64,000 nucleotides of DNA from Nilaparvata lugens (lineage: Eukaryota; Arthropoda; Insecta; Hemiptera; Delphacidae). The position numbers and the translations under genes are program-made. Positions 60,201-63,286 of this stretch are shown piece after piece; the stretch's first letter is position 1; the number at the start of each line of letters is the position of its first letter. The notes below the pieces were generated by a model that saw only the letters and a program-made list of their open reading frames with translations, had not been told where the DNA came from and made no database searches. Location: assembly GCF_014356525.2 (NCBI RefSeq), contig NC_052507.1:2059419-2123418 (forward strand), in the 5' to 3' direction.

Positions 60201-63200
60201 ATTGAATCAGATGTACCGGTATCAGCCATCTTCTATAGAAGGCAGTGGCAAGGCAGAGAGTCAGCTACATTATTCTCCTATTTTTCATCACTATCATCAT
60301 AACGTGGGCCTCACTATATATGTCTCTTGAAAAAGTTCTTTGATTCTAACACTTTAAATTTAAACTATGTTACTGTATTCTTGTGAAGAGGTTAGAATTT
60401 CTTGTTCTTTGAAGAATTGTAACAAATGCATCATAAACTTCTAATAAACTATAAATGCATCCTAAATTTCTTAACATTAATACATAGTTAAACTTCGGTT
60501 TTATATCAATCGAATTTATATATATATATATTATATATATATATATTATATATATATATATATATTATATATATATATAATATCAATCGAACAGTGGCGG
60601 CTGGTGTAAATATAGCTTGGAGGTTTCAGATATCAATCCTAACTTACATAGTAAATAAGAAAGCAATAAATAGGGATTATTAAATCGTCATTACATAGAA
60701 CTTGAATTATATTAATTTTCTCTCAACATAATTCCAAGTCACTGTAAGAGATAATAAGAAAATGAATAAGTTACAAGATTCAAACAATACAATAGAAACA
60801 GAAAACCCAAAACTGTTTTAAATCTATCAGTCTCAATTATTAGCCTGAAAATACAATAATTTATATATTTTTCAACTGCTCAATCAATCAATCAATCTCT
60901 TTATTCAAAACATACATCAAAATGTACATGAATGCGTCTTTCTTTAATATTTTCAAAATAATAAAATAATTACAAGTAAAAAACAAAATACATCAACAAT
61001 AGGTAGTCTAACGCATAATGCTGCTGGTACTTACGCACTCACGCAAACCCAATAATTATATAGCTTGTGTGTAATTTCCAAGATTTGGAGGTCTTCCAAA
61101 CTTCCCAAGCTCAATTTCATTTTCATTTGCTATTAACTAGGTTAAATAAATCATCCAAAAGATTTTAAATAGAATAAATATAGCTTTTGTTTATTACACG
61201 ATTACTCTTATACAATCCTCGAAATCAAAACAAACAAAACTTTTCATAATATGGTCTGTCGTCTTTAGTGTGATACTATCGACTATCGATACAAAGGCAG
61301 TCTTCATAGATCGATATTGTTGGTATCGTATCGTTTGTTTCTATGCTACCGTGCTATCCTCAAAATGCCTTCCATTGTCATAGCAACCAACTGGTTTTCC
61401 AGCACTTTAGGCTTCCAATGCTATTTTCCCATATAAGCGACGCGTCATAGGGGGTTGCAAATGCTATGCGTTTCTTTTTCGGACCGCGCAAATTCAAAAT
61501 GTTTAACTATCTGTTCTGTCTTTCTGCTGTATGAATTTTGTCGGAATTGAGAGAATAATTTTCAATGATATGACTATCAAATTGGAGTGTTATTAAGACG
61601 TTTGTTGGGGGTTGTGCAACCTTGCAACCTTAAGAGGAGCCGCCACTGCTATGTAATGTAAATAAAATTCCTAATAAATTATACATACATACAATACATA
61701 CATTCTTCAACGCACAGGATTTCTTCTATAAGTGGAAAAATATTTTTCCTACAGTTACGTTGAAAAGAGGCCATTGCTGCACTGATTACAGAACGCAAAG
61801 AATCACTTTTCCGCTCTAGTGCGGCAAAAATTTTTCTGCACTCCAGATTTGCAACATGGCAACGCAAAATACTTAGTAGGTTATATGGAGCAACAGTGCA
61901 GCAAAATCAAAATGAAGTTGGTAACATTGACTGGGCTGCTATAGTGAGCAGAGGTGCAACCAAGCACAACGCGCTAATTATTATTCATTATATATTATAA
62001 CCAAGGACAACGAGGACTTTAGGATTTTAGAATTAAGGTTTTTATCAATAATAAAATTACACAGAAAAACATTTGATGGATTTCAGGCAATTTTACCCAT
62101 AATTACCCACTTTTCATATTCAATGGTAACTGTAGGAAAAACTTAATGTGAAATACGTGCGCAAAGTTCCTCTGCTGCACTCAAGAAACCATTCCGTAAA
62201 CGTTTCTTTCGGTGCAGCAAACTGACACTTTGCGCACTAGTTGCACAAATAACTATTCTTGTATTCTAAACAGCATGCTTTCATTCACTATTGCTATATT
62301 TTTTTGTTGTAATTGCTGGTGTATTTTTATTGCGATGATTATTGTGGTGTTTTTCTCCTTTATATGAGTTTTTAAATTGACACATTTCATTTTGAAGGCA
62401 CTCTTACTTTCCTGTTCTAAAAATTCACATTCAAAAAATTATCTACTTTCTAAAGTCTTCATTTTCTTCTGGAAAAATAATTTTCCCAATTTTAATTTTC
62501 AATTGATCCAAGGTGGAAGAAAAGAGCATAATATGATTAATATTTTCATAGAACACTCTTCCTTCACATAAAAGTTCTTTAGAAAATATTTTTCACAATT
62601 CTTGAAATATTTTATTAATAAACCAAGAACACTTGATTTTTAGAAGATTTTATTGCCCAAAAATATTATTAAATCTCAACCATGTTTTATTTTTAAATTC
62701 AGAACATTCCATTTTCATATTTTATAACCAAATAATTTTAATTCTCGAATAATTTTTCAGTGATAATAATCTGAAATTTTTCTTCTATGTTTGGTTTTGA
62801 AGCATCTAAATTTCAAAATCTACTTTGTGAAAATAAATAAGGACTGAAAATTTTGTGAAGTGAACAACTACAAGACTCAATAAATTTATTGAAATAATTC
62901 AACTTCTGTGAATTGAAGAACTACAAGACTTAACCTATTTCGGACTATGTGTAACCTTATCTAAATTTGGGAGAGGAATAGCACAAGGTTACCTTATTTT
63001 TTCTCTCCCTATCATTTTTGATGATGTACTTGTTATATGAATCAATAAATAATAAAGAATTTCATCGTTCCCCGATTATTTTGTATCATTTCCTACATCC
63101 TTTCCCATACTTCTCAAAATATTAAGATTTCTTGACCCAAATTCCTTCTTGTATAAACGTCTCATCGCCAAAAATATAATTTTTCTAAATTATTTGTTTT

Positions 63201-63286
63201 TGTTTCTGTTCTGTTCATCAATTATCATTTAGGTCGTGTACTGTTGGACAAGAAGGGTCAATGCAATTTGAAATTGGAAAAATCAG
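10311..63286 (+). CDS. MBD-R2: MBD-R2/PHF20-type chromatin reader, 13 internal exons
   Basis: Joined exons: 10311-10452, 12379-12576, 13668-13818, 16669-16777 (or identical copy 19490-19598), 25054-25287, 38614-39167, 40988-41088, 46318-46637, 51587-51674, 52146-52222, 54976-55076, 56585-56704, 63233-63286. Every junction is AG/GT and every phase matches (0,0,1,2,2,1,0,2,0,2,1,1,1), giving about 749 codons without a stop. Domains in order: basic linker, MBD/TAM-like domain (E4-E5), Ala/Lys repeat linker (E6), C2H2 finger (E7-E8), Ser/Pro linkers. Known family: MBD-R2 and its vertebrate relatives PHF20/PHF20L1 are subunits of the NSL complex, which contains the MOF acetyltransferase and acts at promoters. 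Family assignment is inferred from domain order and finger sequence. First and last exons are outside the window. Introns reach 13.3 kb and are full of transposons. Another MBD plus C2H2 nuclear protein is possible. Confidence 0.72.
10453..12378. other. Intron 1: unclassified repeats
   Basis: 10519-10800 shares TTTCCATAAGCAACAGATGCTC-like sequence (minus) with the 91-bp repeats at 24450. The remainder is AT-rich, with common motifs such as TCTCGAAAACGGCTCTAACG that also occur near 59550. A short GA run lies near 12330. No extra exon is needed because E1 and E2 phases agree. Confidence 0.55.
12379..12576 (+). CDS. E2: charged linker exon
   Basis: Acceptor TTGCAG ends at 12378, donor GTTAGT follows 12576. 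It has 66 codons in phase 0 at both ends, so skipping it would keep the frame. It starts ITSAVEKPASRAEGDV, then Ala- and Glu-rich sequence, and finishes with a very basic stretch (RRRSKKKKGKRVRHGRK) that could act as a nuclear localisation or nucleic-acid contact signal (inference). Confidence 0.7.
12755..13060. repeat. Interspersed repeat, GACCGAGCnnAGTGAGGTCT type
   Basis: Starts TTGACCGAGCCTAGTGAGG and continues AAGATTCAAGTCGACGGTT; related copies start at about 45877 and 42923. Unclassified. Sequence from 13061 to 13600 holds further AT-rich repeat, with GTTCACAGAACTACTA near 13580 shared with 45835 and 46268. Confidence 0.6.
13668..13818 (+). CDS. E3: acidic/basic linker before the MBD
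   Basis: Acceptor GTTCAG ends at 13667, donor GTAAAT at 13819. It starts in phase 0 and ends in phase 1. The encoded stretch contains DWRQDRHRRAKADDEDD and ends QPVFIDGGDG, joining directly to GKMRQSIIIPDS of E4. The rich charge and low hydrophobicity suggest a flexible linker. Confidence 0.72.
14336..15830 (-). mobile_element. LINE 3' fragment (minus), split by a Helitron
   Basis: On the minus strand, 15540-15660 encodes FNRRLKSRLISNPFYSINEF, typical of LINE protein C-termini. The 3' untranslated part continues on the far side of the Helitron to about 14336. A similar fragment is at 45055-45760. The coding part is duplicated again at about 18360-18480. Confidence 0.65.
14766..15426 (-). mobile_element. 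Non-autonomous Helitron, copy 1
   Basis: Minus strand: begins TCTATATATATAAAAGCG and ends CTAG after the hairpin GGCGAGCGAAGCGAGCC, 661 bp. Flanks are A before TC and T after CTAG, as Helitrons require. (GAGT)n/(CAGT)n runs lie near the 5' end. The last 190 bp form an inverted repeat of two related ends. It has no Rep/helicase gene. The 2.8-kb tandem duplication starts inside it (14991). Confidence 0.75.
16669..16777 (+). CDS. E4a: first half of the MBD/TAM domain, copy 1
   Basis: Acceptor TTTCCAG ends at 16668, donor GTGAGT at 16778; phase 1 in, phase 2 out. It encodes MRQSIIIPDSKLPAGW and then KHTIIRKNSSKWDVLLV, the early strands of an MBD (basic start, LPAGW turn, R..SSKWDV strand). The domain continues in E5. 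An exact second copy of the 109-bp exon is at 19490-19598, inside a 2.8-kb tandem duplication. Only one can be used: splicing copy 1 to copy 2 reads AAG then TAA at the junction. Confidence 0.8.
16810..17114. mobile_element. TIR miniature element after E4a
   Basis: Ends GGGGCCAAGCCACATGAAGC and GCTTCGTGTGGC-type sequence face each other, with CGTTTTCAGACGAATCGGCA and CTCGTCTGAAAACGCTTG inside. It starts about 32 bp after the E4a donor. Duplicated at 19631-19936; a relative is at 31245-31937. Confidence 0.65.
17456..17566. mobile_element. Short palindromic miniature element
   Basis: Arms TATTGCATGAGAAAATACAA and TTGTATTTTCTCATGCAATA flank a 40-60-bp loop. Repeated in duplication copy 2 at about 20279-20391. 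Confidence 0.7.
19490..19598 (+). CDS. E4b: second, identical copy of the MBD exon
   Basis: All 109 bases match E4a as read by eye, and so do the acceptor (ends 19489) and donor (GTGAGT at 19599). The upstream T tract is one T shorter than in copy 1. It is an alternative to E4a, not an addition: including both stops translation inside the MBD. Because both copies encode the same peptide, choice between them would not change the protein, only the spliced route and intron length. Confidence 0.75.
20645..21399. other. AT-rich repeats and a TIR miniature element
   Basis: Short units around AACAATTTTACAAGAATTAT repeat up to 20760. From 20776 to 21056 AAGGTGCGAACAGAACG faces CGTTCTGTTCGTATCCTT, a miniature inverted-repeat element. 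No genes. Confidence 0.55.
21400..22060 (-). mobile_element. RTE-type LINE C-terminal fragment (minus)
   Basis: The minus strand encodes LRKRLLKTYVWRIATYGREAW, then CYRRMLRIVWREKVVNEEVF and, after frame breaks, WRMTERHGQLLPTSPAA, the usual order at the end of RTE-like reverse transcriptases (thumb and tail). No catalytic core is present. Confidence 0.65.
22085..23225 (+). mobile_element. LINE C-terminal fragment (plus), split by a piggyBac remnant
   Basis: RLRSRHYLRLAEVERQDI and WRQEWFQVN come before the insertion; LVEDPSVPLPGMDLKRKLW, LNRFRISAGRCA and, in another frame, GIATDPHCTCGDVQTMQHL follow it. The last piece is a CCHC-like C-terminal finger seen in many LINE proteins. Removing 22235-22891 (insert plus one TTAA) restores one open frame across the site. 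Confidence 0.7.
22235..22887 (+). mobile_element. piggyBac-family remnant
   Basis: Flanked by TTAA on both sides (22231-22234 and 22888-22891). Terminal repeats are CCCTAAAGAGACACACT and, inverted, CCCTACAGAGACACACT. Internal ORF 22512-22757 contains RRKFLMKLSLAMIKPFVQ, resembling the C-terminal part of piggyBac transposases. At 653 bp it is internally deleted and non-autonomous. Confidence 0.85.
23327..24271 (-). mobile_element. Non-autonomous Helitron, copy 2, with internal repeats
   Basis: Same termini as copy 1 (minus-strand TCTATATATATAAAAGCG to CTAG, A/T flanks), 945 bp. The interior carries five units containing TTTTGGGCGTATCTTTGGCG at 23521, 23656, 23792, 23939 and 24093 (spacing 135-154 bp), which copies 1, 3 and 4 lack. 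Confidence 0.75.
24450..24720. repeat. 91-bp tandem repeat
   Basis: TATCTTTCCATAAGCAACAG recurs at 24456, 24547 and 24638; about three units. Overlapping ORFs on both strands are by-products. Related single sequence occurs at 10690-10800. Confidence 0.85.
24868..25053 (+). repeat. 93-bp tandem repeat of the E5 splice acceptor
   Basis: Unit 1 is 24868-24960, unit 2 is 24961-25053, and E5 itself starts a third, diverging unit at 25054. Units 1 and 2 each end with a pyrimidine-rich stretch and TTTGCAG. Sequence after the 24960 acceptor (TCAAAACGGGTCCAAGTTC) mirrors the true E5 start (TCAAAACGGGCGCAAGTTC). The period is 31 codons, and unit 2 is open in the E5 frame; unit 1 has an in-frame TGA. 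Confidence 0.85.
25054..25287 (+). CDS. E5: second half of the MBD/TAM domain
   Basis: Acceptor TTTGCAG ends at 25053, donor GTAAGT at 25288; phase 2 in and out. Joined to E4 it reads VLLVNQNGRKFRSRKDLRVY, a clear MBD core (G.KFRS followed by a helix), then NKAYPEDRFDFVIGRSK. The C-terminal third is a Ser/Thr run from a (TCCACC)n-like tract, ending in a SSRHLHRS segment. The acceptor sits at the end of a 93-bp tandem repeat that offers a second acceptor 93 bp upstream. Confidence 0.82.
25530..26020. mobile_element. Nested palindromic TIR element
   Basis: The inner palindrome at about 25747-25915 has arms starting AAAGGTGCGTACAGATTTAC. It interrupts an outer one whose arms (GGTATTTGTCTTATTC and complement) lie at 25655-25745 and 25916-26010. 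The right arm is the left edge of the tandem duplication at 25885. Confidence 0.7.
26138..26663 (+). mobile_element. GTGCGCAAAGTG repeat, copy 1
   Basis: About 530-bp repeat running from TAGTGCGCAAAGTGACAG to CAACGTAACTGTAGGAAA. It contains a hairpin around CGAGCCGTAGGCGAGGGCGG. The minus strand holds a recurrent ORF, MAIAALITERKESLFRS and onwards. Absent from the matching place in duplication copy 2 (about 28797), so it inserted after the duplication or was precisely lost. Other copies: 39878, 53763 with 54668, 56005 and 61747. Confidence 0.75.
27401..27608. mobile_element. Hairpin element, loop in orientation A
   Basis: Arms of about 71 bp (27401-27471 and 27538-27608; GTCAAGACAAGACAAGACAT and complement) surround a 66-bp loop at 27472-27537 that starts TTGTTACTTATGACGC. 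Confidence 0.9.
29570..29777. mobile_element. Hairpin element, loop in orientation B
   Basis: The counterpart of 27401-27608 in duplication copy 2. Arms at 29570-29640 and 29707-29777 match copy 1, but the 66-bp loop (29641-29706, starting AAGGTGCTCATGAAGAC) is the exact reverse complement of the copy-1 loop. Confidence 0.9.
30091..30652. mobile_element. Fold-back element with TA target duplication
   Basis: Starts CAGAGTGTGTCAGAG and ends with its inverse (CTCTGGAACACTCTG), flanked by TA on each side. Each arm encodes ELKAKIREAILNSSCNVTP-type sequence. In duplication copy 1 only the first 80 bp or so remain (27922-28012). Confidence 0.8.
31245..31937. mobile_element. TIR element around 0.7 kb
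   Basis: CGTTTTCAGATGAGTCGGCA near the left end faces TATTCGTTTGGAAACGCC near the right end; it is related to the element at 16810. Its left end is also present at 28512-28546, where the tandem duplication cuts it. Confidence 0.55.
32040..34730. repeat. Satellite array with higher-order units
   Basis: The core CCTGTATTAACCAAGAGTTT is repeated over 40 times. Two alternating subtypes (AAGAGTTTGGCATGGAAATC and AACAGTTTAGTATAGAAATC) make roughly 125-bp pairs. From 33720 a longer 362-bp unit is repeated (33924-34115 recurs at 34286-34477). Small ORFs are by-products. Confidence 0.92.
34772..35222. mobile_element. Two head-to-head tRNA-derived SINE-like sequences
   Basis: The right arm contains TGGTGTAAGGG (35013, A-box-like) and GGTTGGATTCC (35058, B-box-like), spaced as in a tRNA. 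The left arm (34789-34975) is its inverted copy, with TTTCGATTCC conserved. The pair forms a 450-bp palindrome with AT-rich ends. No intact tRNA fold is claimed. Confidence 0.65.
35223..36530. other. AT-rich intron sequence with LINE-like 3' tails
   Basis: 35565-35680 holds TTTGGGAGGGAGTTTTTGG and later AATAAATAAT, like the LINE tail near 62941. 36240-36310 holds a similar GGGAAAGAAACAAC segment in the other orientation. No genes. Confidence 0.4.
36533..37158. mobile_element. Fold-back element, TTAAGGCTGTGCAAAGG type
   Basis: Arms of about 310 bp face each other (TTAAGGCTGTGCAAAGG and complement). The same family is the core of both 25885-31306 duplication units (26031-27314 and 28693-29489). 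Short minus-strand ORFs in these copies are not convincing genes. Confidence 0.75.
37376..37904. mobile_element. TATAGTGAGGTCCACG miniature element, with nested insert
   Basis: Termini TATAGTGAGGTCCACGTT and its inverse, TA at each edge. A second repeat (TTAGAAAGACCGGTTTCGG, also at 17345 and 20170) is nested in it. Other family copies: 39323, 41112, 50071, 52477, 59203. Confidence 0.7.
37941..38215. mobile_element. Fold-back element, CATAGAGAAACAATAG type
   Basis: Termini CATAGAGAAACAATAGCA and complement; inner arms hold ATAGGGCGTTTATGTCGCA. Other copies are at 53380-53643 and 57637-57901, with half-copies near 14205 and 42463. Confidence 0.75.
38614..39167 (+). CDS. E6: Ala/Lys-rich repeat linker exon
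   Basis: Acceptor TTTGTAG ends at 38613, donor GTGAGT at 39168; phase 2 in, 1 out. It encodes about 185 residues: a Ser/Pro/Thr start, KKIKTLLPKSKPANLP, an Ala run, then six copies of a 17-residue unit of the form AVGQPASAAKGSVATPK (51 bp each, about 38840-39130). Composition resembles the C-terminal tail of histone H1, so a disordered DNA- or RNA-contacting linker is plausible (inference). The long open frames on the opposite strand are by-products of the repeat. Confidence 0.82.
39323..39697 (+). mobile_element. TATAGTGAGGTCCACG miniature element
   Basis: 375 bp between inverted termini. Contains CAACAAAGCGGATAGCGC, shared with 37440, 42750 and 50150. It lies 155 bp after E6. Confidence 0.75.
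39878..40416 (+). mobile_element. GTGCGCAAAGTG repeat, copy 2
   Basis: Runs from AATAGTTATTTGTGCAACTA to AACTGTAGGAAAA, same layout as 26138-26663. Its minus-strand ORF (40390-40007) has 127 codons, the longest of the family. Confidence 0.75.
40988..41088 (+). CDS. E7: first half of the C2H2 zinc finger
   Basis: Acceptor TTTTAAG ends at 40987, donor GTCAGT at 41089; phase 1 in, 0 out. It encodes ATQVSTPPVEEGTGS and then the two cysteines of a finger in CPKDGCGKNFRKESLLQ (C-x4-C). The histidines come from E8. A miniature element begins 23 bp after the donor. Confidence 0.85.
41112..42829. mobile_element. TATAGTGAGGTCCACG element split by other insertions
   Basis: The left end is at 41112, 23 bp past the E7 donor; the right end TAACGTGGACTTCACTATA is at 42829. 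A LINE fragment and half of a CATAGAGAAACAATAG fold-back sit inside. 42690-42829 is oriented opposite to 39323-39440. Confidence 0.6.
41221..42467 (-). mobile_element. 5'-truncated LINE (minus), reverse transcriptase end
   Basis: The minus strand encodes GVPQGSILGPIQFIIYKNDL, LFADDLGLRT (catalytic FADD), NLNWKAHILDVCGKLAKG and YGIQLWGNSS; after a frame break near 41737 comes YNTRSRQDI and ending MDKNHFKSYIKKIL. The 3' end reads AATAAAGATTTTGATTGATT. The copy is 5' truncated and frameshifted. Confidence 0.85.
42855..42914 (+). pseudogene. Decayed copy of the start of zinc-finger exon E8
   Basis: ATGCATATCAAGCACTACC at 42855 and the next 40 bases match the E8 start nearly base for base through the HYHPEYSGFL codons. 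Differences: one synonymous C to T, then FLDGAL becomes FLNVAL. The base run before it is TTTTCG, so the acceptor AG is lost, and a repeat beginning TTGACCGAACGCAGTGAGG interrupts it after about 60 bp. It cannot work as an exon as it stands. Confidence 0.85.
43340..44740. repeat. Interspersed repeat with a (GT)n core
   Basis: Flanks GTAAGGAAAGTATTGCTTTC and GACTTGAAATTTGGAACGTA surround a GT array; the same order occurs at 46923-47770 and, inverted, at 49060-49960. So the array belongs to a repeat family. 42918-43340 is related unclassified repeat. Confidence 0.75.
43457..44027. repeat. 570-bp (GT)n microsatellite
   Basis: GTGTGT broken by regular extra G (GTGTGG) steps. Six long frames (Cys/Val on +, Thr/His on -) are artefacts. 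Confidence 0.97.
45055..45760 (-). mobile_element. LINE 3' fragment (minus)
   Basis: 45720-45538 encodes GIRLLNRLPDEKGELPQVRF and SWLVANPFYSIHEFDES, a LINE protein C-terminus. The 3' untranslated part has CTAAATTTGGGAGAGAAATA and its pairing arm. Related to 14336-15830. Confidence 0.7.
45788..46312. repeat. Direct repeats flanking an insert before E8
   Basis: About 83 bp at 45788-45870 (ACTTGTGGATGA through GAATTTATTTTGTATT) recur at 46229-46312 right up to the E8 acceptor. Between them is a GACCGAGCGAAGTGAGGTCT repeat. Confidence 0.65.
46318..46637 (+). CDS. E8: second half of the C2H2 finger and basic tail
   Basis: Acceptor TTTCAG ends at 46317, donor GTGAGT at 46638; phase 0 in, 2 out. 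It opens MHIKHYHPEYSGFL, supplying the histidines (C-x4-C-x12-H-x4-H across the junction). Residues after the finger (LNVADLAYARTVGEQ) look helical; the rest is Gly/Arg/Ser-rich and basic (GGSRRRSAGG). A finger followed by HYHPEY is the best single clue to the MBD-R2/PHF20 family. A decayed copy of its first 55-60 bases is at 42855. Confidence 0.82.
46722..50033. repeat. Very large palindrome, about 1.3-kb arms
   Basis: The left arm 46722-48022 is matched in reverse by 48181-48278 plus 48887-50033. Shared blocks include CTATGTAGC ends, the GT-repeat family and GCAGCTGTTTAGTGCCTGC. The right arm is split by a Helitron (48279-48886). A short coding-like stretch near the centre starts MESEFDWYRDKIIQYLLSLL (47956); function unknown. 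Confidence 0.82.
48279..48886 (+). mobile_element. Non-autonomous Helitron, copy 3
   Basis: Starts TCTATCTTTTATATATATAA, ends GACGGCTAG after GGCGAGCGAAGCGAGCC; A before and T after. (ACTG)n run near the 5' end. Confidence 0.72.
50071..50659. mobile_element. TATAGTGAGGTCCACG element with duplicated ends
   Basis: Two successive 5' halves (50071 and about 50220) and two 3' ends (50555 and 50659), each with TAGAAGGCATTGACAAGACA. It looks like unequal exchange within one element. Confidence 0.65.
50770..50960. repeat. Unclassified repeat shared with 54530-54670
   Basis: CAGCTGTTTTCCAGTCCCTA and GTTTGCAGACGACTCTCGTC recur inverted at 54530-54670. No clear termini. Confidence 0.5.
51233..51284. 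repeat. (TA)n microsatellite
   Basis: About 50 bp of pure AT dinucleotide. From 51296 to 51427 follows a repeat (GTTCGCACCACGGGCAAAAA) that recurs inverted at 54051-54200. Confidence 0.95.
51587..51674 (+). CDS. E9: small linker exon
   Basis: Acceptor CTTTCAG ends at 51586, donor GTAAGA at 51675; phase 2 in, 0 out. It encodes LTFSPERLAEDHVDSNKK and a Ser/Pro-rich end (LSAPGTP). No domain recognised. Confidence 0.72.
52146..52222 (+). CDS. E10: small Ser/Glu-rich linker exon
   Basis: Acceptor TTTTAG ends at 52145, donor GTCTGT at 52223; phase 0 in, 2 out. It encodes TGQGRPESSPMETDSEWK and then a Ser/Thr/Glu stretch. The SSPMETDSEW segment looks like an acidic phospho-site linker (inference). 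Confidence 0.68.
52477..52680. mobile_element. Short TATAGTGAGGTCCACG element
   Basis: 204 bp with inverted ends CTATAGTGAGATCCACG and complement. A GA-rich run follows at 52700-52770. Confidence 0.7.
52804..53161. mobile_element. Fold-back element, GAGCTCGGGATTT type
   Basis: Arms hold GTTCTAGACTTTAAACAGCT and ACGGGGCGTAGTTG and their complements. A second copy is at 55359-55785, split by a TTTGGAAGAGAAATAGCAC segment. Confidence 0.75.
53380..53643. mobile_element. Fold-back element, CATAGAGAAACAATAG type, copy 2
   Basis: Same arms and termini as 37941-38215; the left terminus has one change (CATAGACAAAC). Confidence 0.75.
53761..54925 (+). mobile_element. GTGCGCAAAGTG repeat, copy 3, split
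   Basis: The 5' half is at 53761-53970 and the 3' half at 54668-54922, with about 700 bp of other repeats between them (54051-54200 and 54530-54670 families). The 3' half ends 53 bp before E11. Confidence 0.65.
54976..55076 (+). CDS. E11: linker exon
   Basis: Acceptor TTTCAG ends at 54975, donor GTAAGA at 55077; phase 2 in, 1 out. It encodes LKPEELEKLGADSRQT and SHVGSRTPPPRQK. It is flanked by oppositely oriented, nearly complementary copies of one repeat (54673-54922 and 56012-56256); skipping it would shift the frame. Confidence 0.72.
55188..55785. repeat. AGGTAACCCGTGCTCCGCC repeat and second GAGCTCGGG fold-back
   Basis: AGGTAACCCGTGCTCCGCCA at 55188 recurs in near form at 57431 and 57943, followed each time by GTCTGATT-type sequence and TTGAGACGTGA. 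The fold-back copy follows at 55359. Confidence 0.55.
56005..56550 (-). mobile_element. GTGCGCAAAGTG repeat, copy 4 (inverted)
   Basis: Reverse orientation relative to copies 1-3. The plus strand here encodes MAIAALITERKESLFRSSAG and VGNSDCCGCYSEQTCNEAQ. It ends 35 bp before E12. Confidence 0.75.
56585..56704 (+). CDS. E12: linker exon
   Basis: Acceptor ATTGTAG ends at 56584, donor GTAAGT at 56705; phase 1 in and out, so it could be skipped without a frameshift. It encodes YHSEGTSDLPRTPSSASYHY and then NKPCLVSLEKLNLTPDSNG. A repeat copy ends about 35 bp upstream and a Helitron starts 24 bp downstream, so the exon is squeezed between two transposons. Confidence 0.75.
56729..57390 (+). mobile_element. 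Non-autonomous Helitron, copy 4
   Basis: TCTATATATATAAAAGCG start, GACGGCTAG end after GGCGAGCGAAGCGAGCC, A/T flanks, 662 bp. Nearly the same length as copy 1. It starts 24 bp after the E12 exon end. Confidence 0.77.
57637..57901. mobile_element. Fold-back element, CATAGAGAAACAATAG type, copy 3
   Basis: Same arms as 37941-38215. Sequence on either side belongs to the AGGTAACCC repeat. Confidence 0.75.
57943..59202. other. Repeat-rich intron, no genes
   Basis: Contains an AGGTAACCC repeat copy, AT-rich sequence with two GCCATCTTGTTT motifs, and 58710-58955, a GC-richer block between GCTGCGTACACATATTCGCG and GTCTGTACGCACCTCTAG, probably a miniature inverted-repeat element. ORFs here look spurious. 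Confidence 0.45.
59203..60320. mobile_element. TATAGTGAGGTCCACG element, disrupted
   Basis: Family termini at 59203 and 60320. About 700 bp of unrelated repeat (59440-60140, with TCTCGAAAACGGCTCTAACG) lies inside. Confidence 0.55.
60516..60583. repeat. (TA)n microsatellite
   Basis: AT dinucleotide broken by TATTATA steps. Confidence 0.93.
60590..61740. other. Intron with possible LINE tail
   Basis: 60885-60910 is (AATC)n followed by TCTCTTTATTCAAAAC, like a minus-strand LINE 3' end. The rest is non-coding, with a CAGTGGCGGCTGG motif at 60593 and its inverse AGCCGCCACTG at 61638 that could be the ends of an unclassified element. Confidence 0.45.
61747..62257 (-). mobile_element. GTGCGCAAAGTG repeat, copy 5 (inverted)
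   Basis: TTTCCTACAGTTACGTTG through AGTTGCACAAATAACTATT. It lacks the CGAGCCGTAGGCGAGGGCG centre seen in copies 1-3. Its frame has small deletions. Confidence 0.72.
62258..63232. other. Intron before E13, AT-rich
   Basis: 62941-63060 resembles a plus-strand LINE 3' tail: TCTAAATTTGGGAGAGGAAT, its pairing TTTTTCTCTCCC and an AATAAATAATAAAG end. The rest shows no structure. Confidence 0.45.
63233..63286 (+). CDS. E13: last exon visible in the window
   Basis: Acceptor CATTTAG ends at 63232, donor GTACAG at 63287; phase 1 in and out. It encodes RVLLDKKGQCNLKLEKSG. It is short, but its phase fits E12, its codon pattern is clean and the splice sites are good. Later exons, including any PHD finger, are beyond 64000. 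Confidence 0.6.
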
